64,000 bases of DNA from Vibrio sp. RE86 (GTDB lineage: Bacteria; Pseudomonadota; Gammaproteobacteria; Enterobacterales; Vibrionaceae). The first letter of the stretch is position 1; each line of letters starts with the position of its first letter. The notes beneath the pieces were generated by a model. The model did not search any database. It was given only the letters and a program-made list of their open reading frames with translations, and was not told the origin of the DNA. The stretch spans positions 186,001-250,000 of the forward strand of contig NZ_VTXI01000005.1 of the NCBI RefSeq assembly GCF_013114545.1. Direction: 5' to 3'. The position numbers and the translations under genes are program-made. Shown here one piece after another: positions 48,583-57,570 of this stretch.

Positions 48583-49614
48583 ATGCATAAATCTATTTTG
48601 CTCCTTGCAATGACCGCTGCGCTAAGTGGCTGTGGTAAGGAGCTTCCTCCTGTTCCTGAGCCTGACTCTAGGCCCGCCAAGCTTTTCACAGTTTCTGTAG
48701 GTAACGCCCAGTTTGAACGAAATTTTCCTGCTACCTCAGAAGCTGGTGACAAAGCGGTTTTGGCATTCCGTGTTCCCGGTCAAATGCAATCCATTGATGT
48801 TCTTGCTGGCCAGCCAGTTAAGAAAGGTGATGTTTTAGCGTACCTAAACCCAGATGAATACTCGTTACTGGCGAAACAAGCACAAGCGCAATATCGCTTA
48901 GCAGAAGTACAGTACGAGCGTTATAAAAAGCTTCGTAAAGACAAAGTGGTATCTGAGCAAGACTTTGACCAAGCGAAGGCAAATCATAACTCGGCTAAAG
49001 CGTCACTTGAGCAAGCTCGAGCAAACTTACGCTACACCAAATTAGTCGCGCCTTATGACGGTACTATTTCGTTAGTTCCTGCCGAAACACATGAATACAT
49101 TGCTGCCAAAGAAGGGGTAATGAATATTCAAACCAACCAATTGATGAAGGTGATTTTCCAGTTACCTGACCACCTATTGAACCGTTTTGCCAGTGGCGTA
49201 AACCTTGTAGCCACAATGACGTTTGATGCCTTTCCCGAAAATAAATACGAGCTGATGTTTCAAGAAGTTGATACAGAAGCGGATCCAAAAACTGGTTCAT
49301 ACAAAGTGACTATGGTGATGGAACGACCTCGTGATGTCGGTATTTTGCCGGGGATGGCCGGTGCGGTGCACGTTGCTGTTGAGTCAACGGGGGCAACGCG
49401 CATCCCTGAATCGGCGATTATGGAAGAGAGCGGACAGAAGTATGTTTGGCGCGTAGATAACCAGGGCATTGTGGCGAAAGCACAGGTTAAGTTGAACGAA
49501 AAACGTCAGGTAAAAAGTGGCCTTAACGAAGGTGACCAAATTATCGTGTCAGGTGTCGGTGGTATAGAGCCGGGTATCAAAGTTCGTGAATGGATTAAAG
49601 AGCGAGGGCTATAA
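48583..49614 (+). CDS. RND efflux periplasmic adaptor lipoprotein (first of two)
   Basis: A 343-residue membrane fusion protein. A lipoprotein signal (MHKSILLLAMTAALSGC) is followed by the lipoyl half QMQSIDVLAGQPVKKGDVLAYL, a helical hairpin (LAEVQYERYKKLRKDKVVSEQDFDQAKANH), the second lipoyl half (TKLVAPYDGTISL) and a beta-barrel part. Such proteins join the RND pump to TolC. The ATG at 48583 is preferred; a TTG two codons upstream is in frame. It is followed after one base by a second adaptor. Confidence 0.9.
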   Translation: MHKSILLLAMTAALSGCGKELPPVPEPDSRPAKLFTVSVGNAQFERNFPATSEAGDKAVLAFRVPGQMQSIDVLAGQPVKKGDVLAYLNPDEYSLLAKQAQAQYRLAEVQYERYKKLRKDKVVSEQDFDQAKANHNSAKASLEQARANLRYTKLVAPYDGTISLVPAETHEYIAAKEGVMNIQTNQLMKVIFQLPDHLLNRFASGVNLVATMTFDAFPENKYELMFQEVDTEADPKTGSYKVTMVMERPRDVGILPGMAGAVHVAVESTGATRIPESAIMEESGQKYVWRVDNQGIVAKAQVKLNEKRQVKSGLNEGDQIIVSGVGGIEPGIKVREWIKERGL

Positions 49615-49615
49615 G

Positions 49616-50704
49616 ATGAAGCATTGGTTTAAACTATGTGCGCTCTCTTCGGCTGCGCTTTTAGTTGGATGTGGCGGAGAGCCACAATACGTAGACTTTG
49701 GTATCCCAAAGGTTAAGGTACTTGAGATCTCTGATCATCATGTTCAAGAAGATAAGCTCTATTTCCCTGCAGTGGCCAATGCTGCAGAGCGATCTCATCT
49801 TAGCTTTAGGGTCGCTGGTGAGATCAGTAAGATCTACGTAAAAGAAGGCGATCAACTTAAAAAAGGCGATCTCATTGCCGAGATTGATCCCACAGACTAC
49901 CAACTCGATGTGGACAACGCCTCTGCGCGTTACAGCGTCGTAAATAGTCAATATAGACGTTCCAAACCACTCGTGGACAAAGGCCTGCTGGCGAAGTCTC
50001 AGTTCGATGAAATCGCAGCGAATCGTCAAATCGCTTATGCAGAGCTTGAACTTGCTAAGCTTCGTCTCTCTTTCACTAAGTTGATGGCGCCGGTGGATGG
50101 CATTATCTCTCGCGTGAATATCGACCAGTTCGAAAACATTCAAGTCGGCCAGCATGTCGTTAATATTCACAGTGTCGAAAACGTCGAAGTTTTGATTCAG
50201 CTTCCAGACCGTCTTTACGTCAATCAACCGAGTAAGAAAACGCTCGAGATAGTTGAAGCGGTTGTAAAAGTCCCAAGTGGTAACGAGTACAACGCTCAAA
50301 TCAAAGAGTTTACGACTGAACCTGATCCTGCGACTGGAACCTTCACCGTGACGCTTTCACTTCCTATGCCAGAGGAAGAGTACATCCTTGATGGTATGGC
50401 GGTTGAGGTGACATCAAAAGGGGAAGACATTGGTCTTGACCTCAATAGCGGAGTACAGATTCCAATAGAGGCGCTGTTTAACGCTGATGGTGACGCATTG
50501 GAACGTGAAAATAAGTACGTTTGGGTTCTCAATGGCGATAGCTCTGTAACGAAGCAAAAAGTCTCGACGGGCAAGGCGAGTAAAGAGTCGATTCAAATCT
50601 TAAGTGGTTTAGACAACGATCAAGTTGTGGTTATAGCTGGCGTCTCTGGACTGAGAGAAGGAATGAAAGTGCAAGTAATTGATAAGGAGGCGGGACATGA
50701 GTGA
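49616..50704 (+). CDS. RND efflux periplasmic adaptor lipoprotein (second, VexL-like)
   Basis: 362 residues, a paralogue of the preceding gene. Lipoprotein signal [19 protein letters not shown], lipoyl halves EISKIYVKEGDQLKKGDLIAEI and TKLMAPVDGIISRVN around a helical hairpin. Two adaptors with one pump may form mixed hexamers, as in VexIJK-type systems. In V. cholerae the pump at the equivalent locus beside psp is called VexLM, as I recall. It overlaps the pump gene by 8 bases. Confidence 0.88.
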   Translation: MKHWFKLCALSSAALLVGCGGEPQYVDFGIPKVKVLEISDHHVQEDKLYFPAVANAAERSHLSFRVAGEISKIYVKEGDQLKKGDLIAEIDPTDYQLDVDNASARYSVVNSQYRRSKPLVDKGLLAKSQFDEIAANRQIAYAELELAKLRLSFTKLMAPVDGIISRVNIDQFENIQVGQHVVNIHSVENVEVLIQLPDRLYVNQPSKKTLEIVEAVVKVPSGNEYNAQIKEFTTEPDPATGTFTVTLSLPMPEEEYILDGMAVEVTSKGEDIGLDLNSGVQIPIEALFNADGDALERENKYVWVLNGDSSVTKQKVSTGKASKESIQILSGLDNDQVVVIAGVSGLREGMKVQVIDKEAGHE

Positions 50705-53700
50705 TACGAACGCTAACTCGCCTCAACGCGATGAAGATGTAACAGGAATCGCGGCGTACTTTATTCGCAACCGTGTCATCAGCTGGATGATCTCTTTGAT
50801 TTTCTTAATTGGTGGTGTATCGGCTTTCTTTGGTCTTGGGCGTCTAGAAGATCCTGCATTCACCATCAAAGATGCGATGGTTGTGACCAATTACCCTGGT
50901 GCGACACCTCAACAAGTAGAAGAAGAGGTGACTTACCCGATAGAGAAAGCGATTCAGCAGTTAACTTATGTTGACGAAGTGAACTCAATTTCGAGTCGAG
51001 GCTTGTCACAAATTACGGTGACCATGAAAAACAACTATGGCCCTGATGATCTTCCTCAAATCTGGGATGAGTTACGCCGGAAAGTAAATGATCTTAAAGG
51101 TCAGCTGCCTCCGGGTGTTAACGATCCACAAGTAATTGATGACTTTGGTGATGTTTACGGGATCTTGTTGGCTGTTACCGGTGATGGCTATAGCTATAAA
51201 GAGCTCTTAGATTATGTTGATTACTTACGTCGAGAGCTTGAGCTCATTGATGGTGTCAGCAAGATATCGGTATCTGGTCAGCAGCAAGAGCAAGTCTTTA
51301 TTGAAATCTCGATGAAGCGCTTGAGTAGCTTGGGCCTCGCACCTACAACCGTATTTAATCTACTTTCTACGCAAAACATCGTGTCTGATGCTGGTGCTAT
51401 CCGTATTGGTGATGAATATATTCGCATCCACCCAACAGGTGAGTTCCAGAATGTCGATCAGCTTGGTGATTTGATCATCACCGAAAGCGGCGCTCAAGGT
51501 CTTATCTACTTGAAAGATGTGGCCGATATTAAGCGTGGCTATGTTGAAGTTCCATCAAATATCATCACTTTTAACGGTGAACTGGCGCTTAACTTGGGTG
51601 TATCATTTGCACAAGGGGTGAACGTTGTTGAAGTGGGCCAACGCTTTGATCGCCGATTGGCTGAGCTGAAGTACCAACAACCAGTTGGGGTCGATATTTC
51701 AGAGATCTACAGCCAGCCAAAAGAAGTAGATAAATCGGTCAGCGGTTTTGTGGTCAGTTTAGGACAGGCGGTAGCGATCGTTATCATCGTGCTGCTGTTC
51801 TTTATGGGCCTACGCTCTGGCTTATTGATTGGTTTAATCCTACTTCTGACCGTATTTGGTACCTTCATTTTCATGAAGTACTTTGCGATCGACTTACAGC
51901 GTATCTCTCTCGGTGCATTGGTTATCGCGTTAGGTATGCTGGTGGATAACGCCATAGTGGTGGTCGAAGGGATACTCATAGGGACCCAAAAAGGCCGGAC
52001 GAGGATGCAAGCGGCCACCGATATTGTTACGCAAACCAAATGGCCGCTGTTAGGTGCAACGGTTATTGCGGTTACCGCTTTCGCTCCGATTGGCCTCTCA
52101 GAAGATGCGACGGGCGAATACTGTGGAACACTCTTTACCGTTCTACTTATCTCACTTATGTTGAGTTGGTTCACCGCGATTTCTCTGACTCCATTCTTTG
52201 CCGACATCTTCTTCAAAGGGCAAAAGTTTAAGCAAGATGGAGAGAACAGCGATCCATACAACGGCATGATCTTTGTTTTATACAAAGGCTTCCTTGAGTT
52301 TTGTATGAAGCGCGCTTGGTTAACAATGGCCGTGCTCGTTGTTGGTCTAGTGGCGAGTGTTTACGGCTTTACTCATGTTAAACAGTCGTTCTTCCCATCT
52401 TCAACAACGCCTATCTTCCAAGCGGATATTTGGCTACCAGAAGGGACGGATATTCGTGCGACTAATACCAAGTTGAAGGCGTTGGAATCTTGGATTGCCG
52501 AGCAAAACGGAGTTGACCACGTAACGACGACGGCAGGTAAGGGTTTGCAACGTTTCATGCTGACTTATGCGCCTGAAAAGAGTTATGCCGCTTACGGTGA
52601 AATCACCACACGTGTGACCGACTATAGTGAACTGGCTACTCTAATGGAGAATTTCCGTCTGCACCTTGAGGAAAACTTCCCTGAGATCAACTACAAGTTA
52701 AAGCAGATCGAATTGGGGCCTGGTGGCGGCGCTAAGATTGAAGCGCGCATTATTGGCTCGGATCCAACGATTCTCAGAAGCATTGCTAAGCAAGTTGAAG
52801 AGATCATGCATGCTGACCCTGGTGCGACCAATATTCGTCATGACTGGCGTGAACGTACTAAAGTGCTAGAGCCTCAATTCAATGAGAGTCAGGCTCGTCG
52901 CTACGGTGTCACTAAATCTGATGTCGATGATTTCCTTGCAATGTCGTTCTCGGGTAAGTCAGTGGGTGTCTACCGTGATGGTACTACTCTGATGCCTATC
53001 GTGGCTCGCCTACCTGAAAATGAACGTATCGATATTCGTAATATCGAAGGGATGAAGATTTGGAGCCCTGCTTTAAGCGAATATATCCCGCTGCAACAAA
53101 TCACGATGGGCTATGAGCTGCGTTGGGAAGACCCAATCATTGTTCGTAAAAACCGTAAGCGTATGCTGACGATTATGGCTGACCCAGACTTATTGGGTGA
53201 AGAGACCGCGGCAACGCTTCAAAAACGCTTAATGCCATTGGTTGAAGCGATTGAGATGCCACCTGGTTACTCGCTTGAGTGGGGCGGGGAATATGAGTCT
53301 TCTGGTGACGCTCAAGCTTCTCTATTCACCACGATGCCAATGGGATACTTGTTCATGTTCTTAGTGACTGTGTTCCTATTTAACTCGGTGAAAGAGCCGC
53401 TAATCGTTTGGTTAACGGTGCCACTTGCGATTATTGGTGTAACAACGGGCTTGTTGGCACTCAATACTCCATTTGGCTTCATGGCGTTACTTGGTTTCTT
53501 GAGCTTATCGGGAATGCTGCTGAAAAATGGTATCGTTCTGTTGGATCAGATCGAAATAGAGATGAAGTCAGGCAAAGATCCATACATAGCAGTTGTAGAC
53601 GCAGCACTTAGTCGTGTTCGTCCTGTATGTATGGCAGCAATCACGACAATCTTAGGTATGATCCCTCTACTGCCTGACATCTTCTTTAAACCGATGGCGG

Positions 53701-53798
53701 TGACCATTATGTTTGGTTTAGGTTTTGCGACGGTTCTAACATTGATTGTTGTGCCAGTGTTGTATCGTCTATTCCACAAAGTGAAATTGCCAAACTAA
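50697..53798 (+). CDS. RND multidrug efflux pump (VexM-like)
   Basis: A 1033-residue inner-membrane pump of the AcrB/HAE1 superfamily with 12 membrane segments and two large periplasmic loops. After TM1, DPAFTIKDAMVVTNYPGATPQQVEEEVTYPIE is typical. The proton-relay TM4 contains LGALVIALGMLVDNAIVVVEGI with an acidic residue. It lacks the usual long C-terminal tail. The ATG at 50697 has AAGGAGG upstream; an in-frame codon 18 bases earlier is rejected. Substrate cannot be read from the sequence. Confidence 0.9.
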   Translation: MSDTNANSPQRDEDVTGIAAYFIRNRVISWMISLIFLIGGVSAFFGLGRLEDPAFTIKDAMVVTNYPGATPQQVEEEVTYPIEKAIQQLTYVDEVNSISSRGLSQITVTMKNNYGPDDLPQIWDELRRKVNDLKGQLPPGVNDPQVIDDFGDVYGILLAVTGDGYSYKELLDYVDYLRRELELIDGVSKISVSGQQQEQVFIEISMKRLSSLGLAPTTVFNLLSTQNIVSDAGAIRIGDEYIRIHPTGEFQNVDQLGDLIITESGAQGLIYLKDVADIKRGYVEVPSNIITFNGELALNLGVSFAQGVNVVEVGQRFDRRLAELKYQQPVGVDISEIYSQPKEVDKSVSGFVVSLGQAVAIVIIVLLFFMGLRSGLLIGLILLLTVFGTFIFMKYFAIDLQRISLGALVIALGMLVDNAIVVVEGILIGTQKGRTRMQAATDIVTQTKWPLLGATVIAVTAFAPIGLSEDATGEYCGTLFTVLLISLMLSWFTAISLTPFFADIFFKGQKFKQDGENSDPYNGMIFVLYKGFLEFCMKRAWLTMAVLVVGLVASVYGFTHVKQSFFPSSTTPIFQADIWLPEGTDIRATNTKLKALESWIAEQNGVDHVTTTAGKGLQRFMLTYAPEKSYAAYGEITTRVTDYSELATLMENFRLHLEENFPEINYKLKQIELGPGGGAKIEARIIGSDPTILRSIAKQVEEIMHADPGATNIRHDWRERTKVLEPQFNESQARRYGVTKSDVDDFLAMSFSGKSVGVYRDGTTLMPIVARLPENERIDIRNIEGMKIWSPALSEYIPLQQITMGYELRWEDPIIVRKNRKRMLTIMADPDLLGEETAATLQKRLMPLVEAIEMPPGYSLEWGGEYESSGDAQASLFTTMPMGYLFMFLVTVFLFNSVKEPLIVWLTVPLAIIGVTTGLLALNTPFGFMALLGFLSLSGMLLKNGIVLLDQIEIEMKSGKDPYIAVVDAALSRVRPVCMAAITTILGMIPLLPDIFFKPMAVTIMFGLGFATVLTLIVVPVLYRLFHKVKLPN

Positions 53799-53829
53799 TC
53801 AAATACCGCTTATTCAAAGCGATAGACTC

Positions 53830-53859
53830 AAACGCCCCTGACTGTGTCGGGGGCGTTTT
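53830..53859 (+). terminator. Terminator after the RND operon
   Basis: AAACGCCCC and GGGGCGTTT pair over a loop of about 10 bases and are followed by T. The ribosome site of tag begins right after it. Confidence 0.85.
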
Positions 53860-53873
53860 GTAAGGAGAACTCA

Positions 53874-54443
53874 ATGACACAAGACACCACCTGCGCTTGG
53901 GCGATGAACCATGAACTTGAAAGGGAATATCACGACGCTGAGTGGGGCGTGCCTGTTTACGACGATCAGGTCCTCTTTGAGTTTATTACTTTAGAGGGTG
54001 CTCAAGCTGGACTTAGTTGGATTACGATTTTGAAAAAACGAGAAGGCTACCGCGCTGCGTTTGAAAACTATGATCTAGAAAAACTCATCCATGGTGACGA
54101 GGCACGAATTGAATTCATCGTTGAAAACTTCGATGTGGTTAGGCACCGAGGAAAGATCAACTCGGTTTTTAGTAACGCTAAAGCGGCAAAACTGTTGATA
54201 GAAGAGTACGGTAGTTTATCGAATGCACTGTGGCAGTTTGTTGATAATAAACCGATTGTGAATCAATGGACTGAAATGAGCCAAGTCCCTATATCAACGG
54301 AACAGTCGAAAGCCATGAGTAAGTTTCTCAAAAAGAGAGGCTTTAAGTTTGTTGGCGAAACGATCTGTTATGCGTTCATGCAAGCCGTTGGGATGGTAGA
54401 TGACCATTTAGTGAATTGCCCGAAAAAGAAAAAGAGCGCATAG
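53874..54443 (+). CDS. tag: DNA-3-methyladenine glycosylase I
   Basis: A 189-residue base-excision enzyme that removes 3-methyladenine. The structural zinc ligands are C7, H20, H178 and C182, matching C4, H17, H175 and C179 of E. coli Tag. Other landmarks are YHDAEWGVPVYDD and EGAQAGLSWITILKKREGYR. The ATG at 53874 has AAGGAG 6 bases upstream, and a longer frame would run into the preceding terminator. The stop codon lies in the loop of the terminator that follows. Confidence 0.95.
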   Translation: MTQDTTCAWAMNHELEREYHDAEWGVPVYDDQVLFEFITLEGAQAGLSWITILKKREGYRAAFENYDLEKLIHGDEARIEFIVENFDVVRHRGKINSVFSNAKAAKLLIEEYGSLSNALWQFVDNKPIVNQWTEMSQVPISTEQSKAMSKFLKKRGFKFVGETICYAFMQAVGMVDDHLVNCPKKKKSA

Positions 54444-54453
54444 GCGCTCTTTA
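54431..54453. terminator. Terminator shared by tag and metC, overlapping the tag stop codon
   Basis: AAAGAGCGC and GCGCTCTTT pair over a 4-base ATAG loop that contains part of the tag stop codon. The T tract is better on the minus strand, so it may act mainly on metC. Confidence 0.75.
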
Positions 54454-54474
54454 ATAGGCTTCTTGATTTAGCAA

Positions 54475-55680
54475 TTATGCGGTCGCTTCTCTTTCAAGGA
54501 TAAGAGCATTATAACGCTCGAAGCCTGCTTCAAGGTCAGCAATCAAATCATCGATACTCTCGAGACCAATATGCAAGCGTACCAAAGTACCTTCAAAGTT
54601 AGGGTTCGCAACTGTTCTCAGGCTGTTAAAGCTTTTAGGTTCGTTGGCCAAGATAAGGCTTTCATAACCACCCCACGAGTAACCCATGCTAAAGTGTTTC
54701 ATGCCATCAAGCAGTGCGGTTGTTGCTCTTGGGTATGATGTTTTCAAAATGAATGAGAACAGCCCATTCCCACCAGTAAAATCACGCTCAAAGAATTCAT
54801 GGCCTGGGCAAGACTCTAATGCAGGGTGGCGCACATGGTCCACTTCTGGGCGACTTTGCAGCCACTTTGCGACTTTTAAGCTGTTTTCTGCATGTTGACG
54901 TAGACGCACATCAAGAGTGCGAATACCACGCAAGCCAAGGTATGCATCGTCAGGCGAAACACATTGGCCCATTAGGTAACTTTGTTCGCGCAGTTGATCC
55001 CAGTATTTCTCGCTTGCGACAGCAGTACCTAGCATTACATCAGAGTGACCGACAATGTATTTTGTTGCTGCTTGGATAGAGATATCGACGCCATGTTCGA
55101 ATGGAGAGAAGTTCACACCTGCACCCCAAGTGTTATCCAGCATAACAATGATATCTTGTTCATGGGCGATCTTAGATAGCGTCGGGACGTCCTGAACTTC
55201 CATTGTGATAGATCCAGGAGACTCCAAGAATAGAATCTTGGTGTTTGGCTTGATCAAATCACGAATGCCTTCACCAATAGTCGGCTCATAATAGGTTGTT
55301 TCGACACCCATCTTTTTCATAATGGTATCGCAAAAATCACGAGTCGGTTCGTAACAGGTGTCGACCATCAGAATATGATCACCTGTTTCTACAAATGAAA
55401 GAATCGCATTTGAAATAGCAGCCGTACCACACGGGTATAAAGCACAGCCTGCACCGCCTTCGATTTCAGTCATGGCATCTTGGAAAGCGAAATGCGTGTT
55501 GGTACCACGGCGTCCATAGAAAAGCGTTTTGTTGGCACGATTGACCGTTGCGTGATGCTTTTCAGCAACAGTATCAAATACGATTGTCGAGGCGCGTTGC
55601 ACAGGTGGGTTAACCACTCCGTTCGTCCACTTTTTATCTCTACCTGCGGTGACGTATTTGGTCTGCTTGCTCTCTGACAT
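54475..55680 (-). CDS. metC: Cystathionine beta-lyase
   Basis: A 401-residue PLP enzyme of the Cys/Met metabolism family that splits cystathionine to homocysteine, pyruvate and ammonia. Landmarks are NPPVQRASTIVFDT, FYGRRGTNTHFAFQDAMTEIEGG, the PLP aspartate in VMLDNTWGAGVNFSPFEHG and the Schiff-base lysine in IQAATKYIVGHSDVMLG. I see no MetJ box (AGACGTCT repeats) in its 68-base upstream gap. Confidence 0.94.
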   Translation of the reverse strand: MSESKQTKYVTAGRDKKWTNGVVNPPVQRASTIVFDTVAEKHHATVNRANKTLFYGRRGTNTHFAFQDAMTEIEGGAGCALYPCGTAAISNAILSFVETGDHILMVDTCYEPTRDFCDTIMKKMGVETTYYEPTIGEGIRDLIKPNTKILFLESPGSITMEVQDVPTLSKIAHEQDIIVMLDNTWGAGVNFSPFEHGVDISIQAATKYIVGHSDVMLGTAVASEKYWDQLREQSYLMGQCVSPDDAYLGLRGIRTLDVRLRQHAENSLKVAKWLQSRPEVDHVRHPALESCPGHEFFERDFTGGNGLFSFILKTSYPRATTALLDGMKHFSMGYSWGGYESLILANEPKSFNSLRTVANPNFEGTLVRLHIGLESIDDLIADLEAGFERYNALILEREATA

Positions 55681-55748
55681 TGGAAGTCCTTATCTAACTC
55701 ATGTTTTGCCTTATTTAAAACATGGCAAAGCGTGAATAGCAAGTCGGA

Positions 55749-57203
55749 TCAGAGTAATGGATTGAATAGATAGAAAATACGCTCTAAGAAACGAGAAAAT
55801 AGGGTACGAGTTTTCCATTGTTCGAAGTCGACTGGGTGTGATTTTTCAATATAACTCTGTTGTAGCCAGTACATCTCTTTAGTGAAAGCTTCGTCATCTA
55901 TTGCGAGTGTGAGTTCAAAATTAAGCCATAGACTGCGCATGTCCATATTGACGGTGCCGACTAGACAGAACTGTTCGTCAATGACGACGGATTTGGTATG
56001 AAGTAAACCACCATAAAATTCATAGATCTTGACGCCTGCACTTAACAACTCACTATAAAAGGCACGTGATGCCCACTGCACCATCAGAGAATCGTTCTTG
56101 TGCGGAATAATTAACTCAACATTAATACCACGTTGTGCCGTCATTTTTAGAGTTTCAAGCAGGTCAGCGCTTGGCACAAAATAGGGTGTCGTGATTCTCA
56201 CAGAGCTGTTGGCTTGATTGATCGCCAAAGTCAGCACTTGTGAGATGAGGTGTTCAGGCATACCAGGCCCAGAAGGGACGACTTGAACTGGATGCTGTGG
56301 CTCTTTTGGGTCTATTCGGCATTCAGGTTGTGATGGGAAGGCCCGCGAGCCAGTTTCCACTTCCCAGTCCCAGCAATGGATTGCTGAAAGAACGTTAACC
56401 GTTGGGCCTGTGATACGAACCATGATATCAATCCATTGCCCAACTCCTGAGTTCTGCTTAAAGAAAGCAGGGTCGACAAGGTTCATCGACCCCGTATAAG
56501 CGATTTTCTCGTCGATAACGATGATTTTTCGGTGCTGACGAAGGTCTAAGCGCCTTAAAAAGATACGCCAAGGGCTCACTTCTAATGCTTGGACGACTTG
56601 AACGCCAGCATTACGCATCATTTTTACCCACTGACTACGAAAGAAACGCGGGCTACCTGCTGAGTCGAGCAATACCTTAACGTTGACACCTCTTTTGGAC
56701 GCTTTGATTAACGCTGAAGCGACGGAGTCGGCTAAACCGCCTGGGTGCCATATATAGAAGACAAAACGAATGCTTGTTTGGGCATTTTCTATATCTTCAA
56801 TAATAGAGTGGAGAATCTTGTCTGGTGAGCTCTGTAATGAAAGAGAGTTTCCTGAAAGCGCAGGAAGGCCTAAGCGGTTGTTGCACAGCTCATCGATTCG
56901 GTAGATATGACGACCAAAGCTTTCTGGAGAGTGGGCATGGCAATCGTTGAGGCTTGAGAACCACTGTGCGAATGGGGCAAGCATCTCTTTAGCACGTTCT
57001 GCGCGTTTTCGACCTAGATTGAGTTCACCGAATAGGAAATAGCAGCCGACCCCCACGATAGGCAGGATATAAATAATCATCAGCCAAGCGAGAGAGACGC
57101 TCACCGCGCGGCGTTTTAGTACAACCCTAATAGTGACACCCGCCACAAGAACCCAGTAAAAGACGATCCCTGCCAATGTCAGAAAGTGATAAAACTTTTC
57201 CAT
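55749..57203 (-). CDS. cls: Cardiolipin synthase (ClsA type)
   Basis: A 484-residue phospholipase-D-family enzyme. Two N-terminal membrane segments (about 5-25 and 35-57) anchor it, and the two HKD motifs are QHRKIIVIDEKIAYTGSMN and LHTKSVVIDEQFCLVGTVNMD. It joins two phosphatidylglycerols into cardiolipin. Length equals that of E. coli ClsA (486). Confidence 0.95.
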   Translation of the reverse strand: MEKFYHFLTLAGIVFYWVLVAGVTIRVVLKRRAVSVSLAWLMIIYILPIVGVGCYFLFGELNLGRKRAERAKEMLAPFAQWFSSLNDCHAHSPESFGRHIYRIDELCNNRLGLPALSGNSLSLQSSPDKILHSIIEDIENAQTSIRFVFYIWHPGGLADSVASALIKASKRGVNVKVLLDSAGSPRFFRSQWVKMMRNAGVQVVQALEVSPWRIFLRRLDLRQHRKIIVIDEKIAYTGSMNLVDPAFFKQNSGVGQWIDIMVRITGPTVNVLSAIHCWDWEVETGSRAFPSQPECRIDPKEPQHPVQVVPSGPGMPEHLISQVLTLAINQANSSVRITTPYFVPSADLLETLKMTAQRGINVELIIPHKNDSLMVQWASRAFYSELLSAGVKIYEFYGGLLHTKSVVIDEQFCLVGTVNMDMRSLWLNFELTLAIDDEAFTKEMYWLQQSYIEKSHPVDFEQWKTRTLFSRFLERIFYLFNPLL

Positions 57204-57570
57204 TCAACAACCTAGAAGTATGAGGCAATCTCAATATTAGAACTGAGTGAAGATGACGACAAGCAAGATTTCAGTAAAGCATGAGGTGAACGCTATAGGT
57301 TCATAAAAAGCATGATTCTGTTAGGGAATTGTAAAAATTGGCATGTAATAAATGATTAAGGCTAAAAAAACAGCATTTAAACATATTAATTACATTTGTG
57401 GTGGGAAAATGTACTAAATGGGCTTCCAATTTTAATCTTAAACTGGTTTACTTGCTATAACGTTAGCGTCACTCAAAACTCTAATAAGTGTAAAAATAAT
57501 TATACACTCACTTTTTATAGACGCCTAACAGAAGCAAACACAACTTATAAAACGATTTAATGGAGTAACC
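57204..57570. other. Divergent intergenic region between cls and the NSS transporter
   Basis: 367 bases, AT-rich. The half near the transporter holds an extended -10 box TTGCTATAAC (TATAAC at 57456-57461) with no good -35 and the TyrR-type box listed separately. The half near cls shows nothing I recognise. Confidence 0.4.
57489..57506 (+). promoter_or_regulatory. TyrR-type box upstream of the NSS transporter
   Basis: TGTAAA-AATAAT-TATACA matches the TyrR consensus TGTAAA-N6-TTTACA with one mismatch, and the required G and C keep their 15-base separation. It lies within the longer palindrome AGTGTA-N10-TACACT (57487-57508), about 65-82 bases before the GTG start and downstream of the likely -10 box, so it would act as a repression site. 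Confidence 0.72.

Noticed and set aside
49661..50299. 212-codon frame antisense to the second adaptor gene
   Set aside because: A long shadow frame with no ribosome site and no recognisable motif; the plus-strand adaptor is certain.
51707..52285. 192-codon frame antisense to the RND pump gene
   Set aside because: It is a mirror of the pump's coding constraint; composition is serine/threonine/proline-rich with no domain.
55681..55748. MetJ operator before metC
   Set aside because: No tandem AGACGTCT-like boxes are visible.
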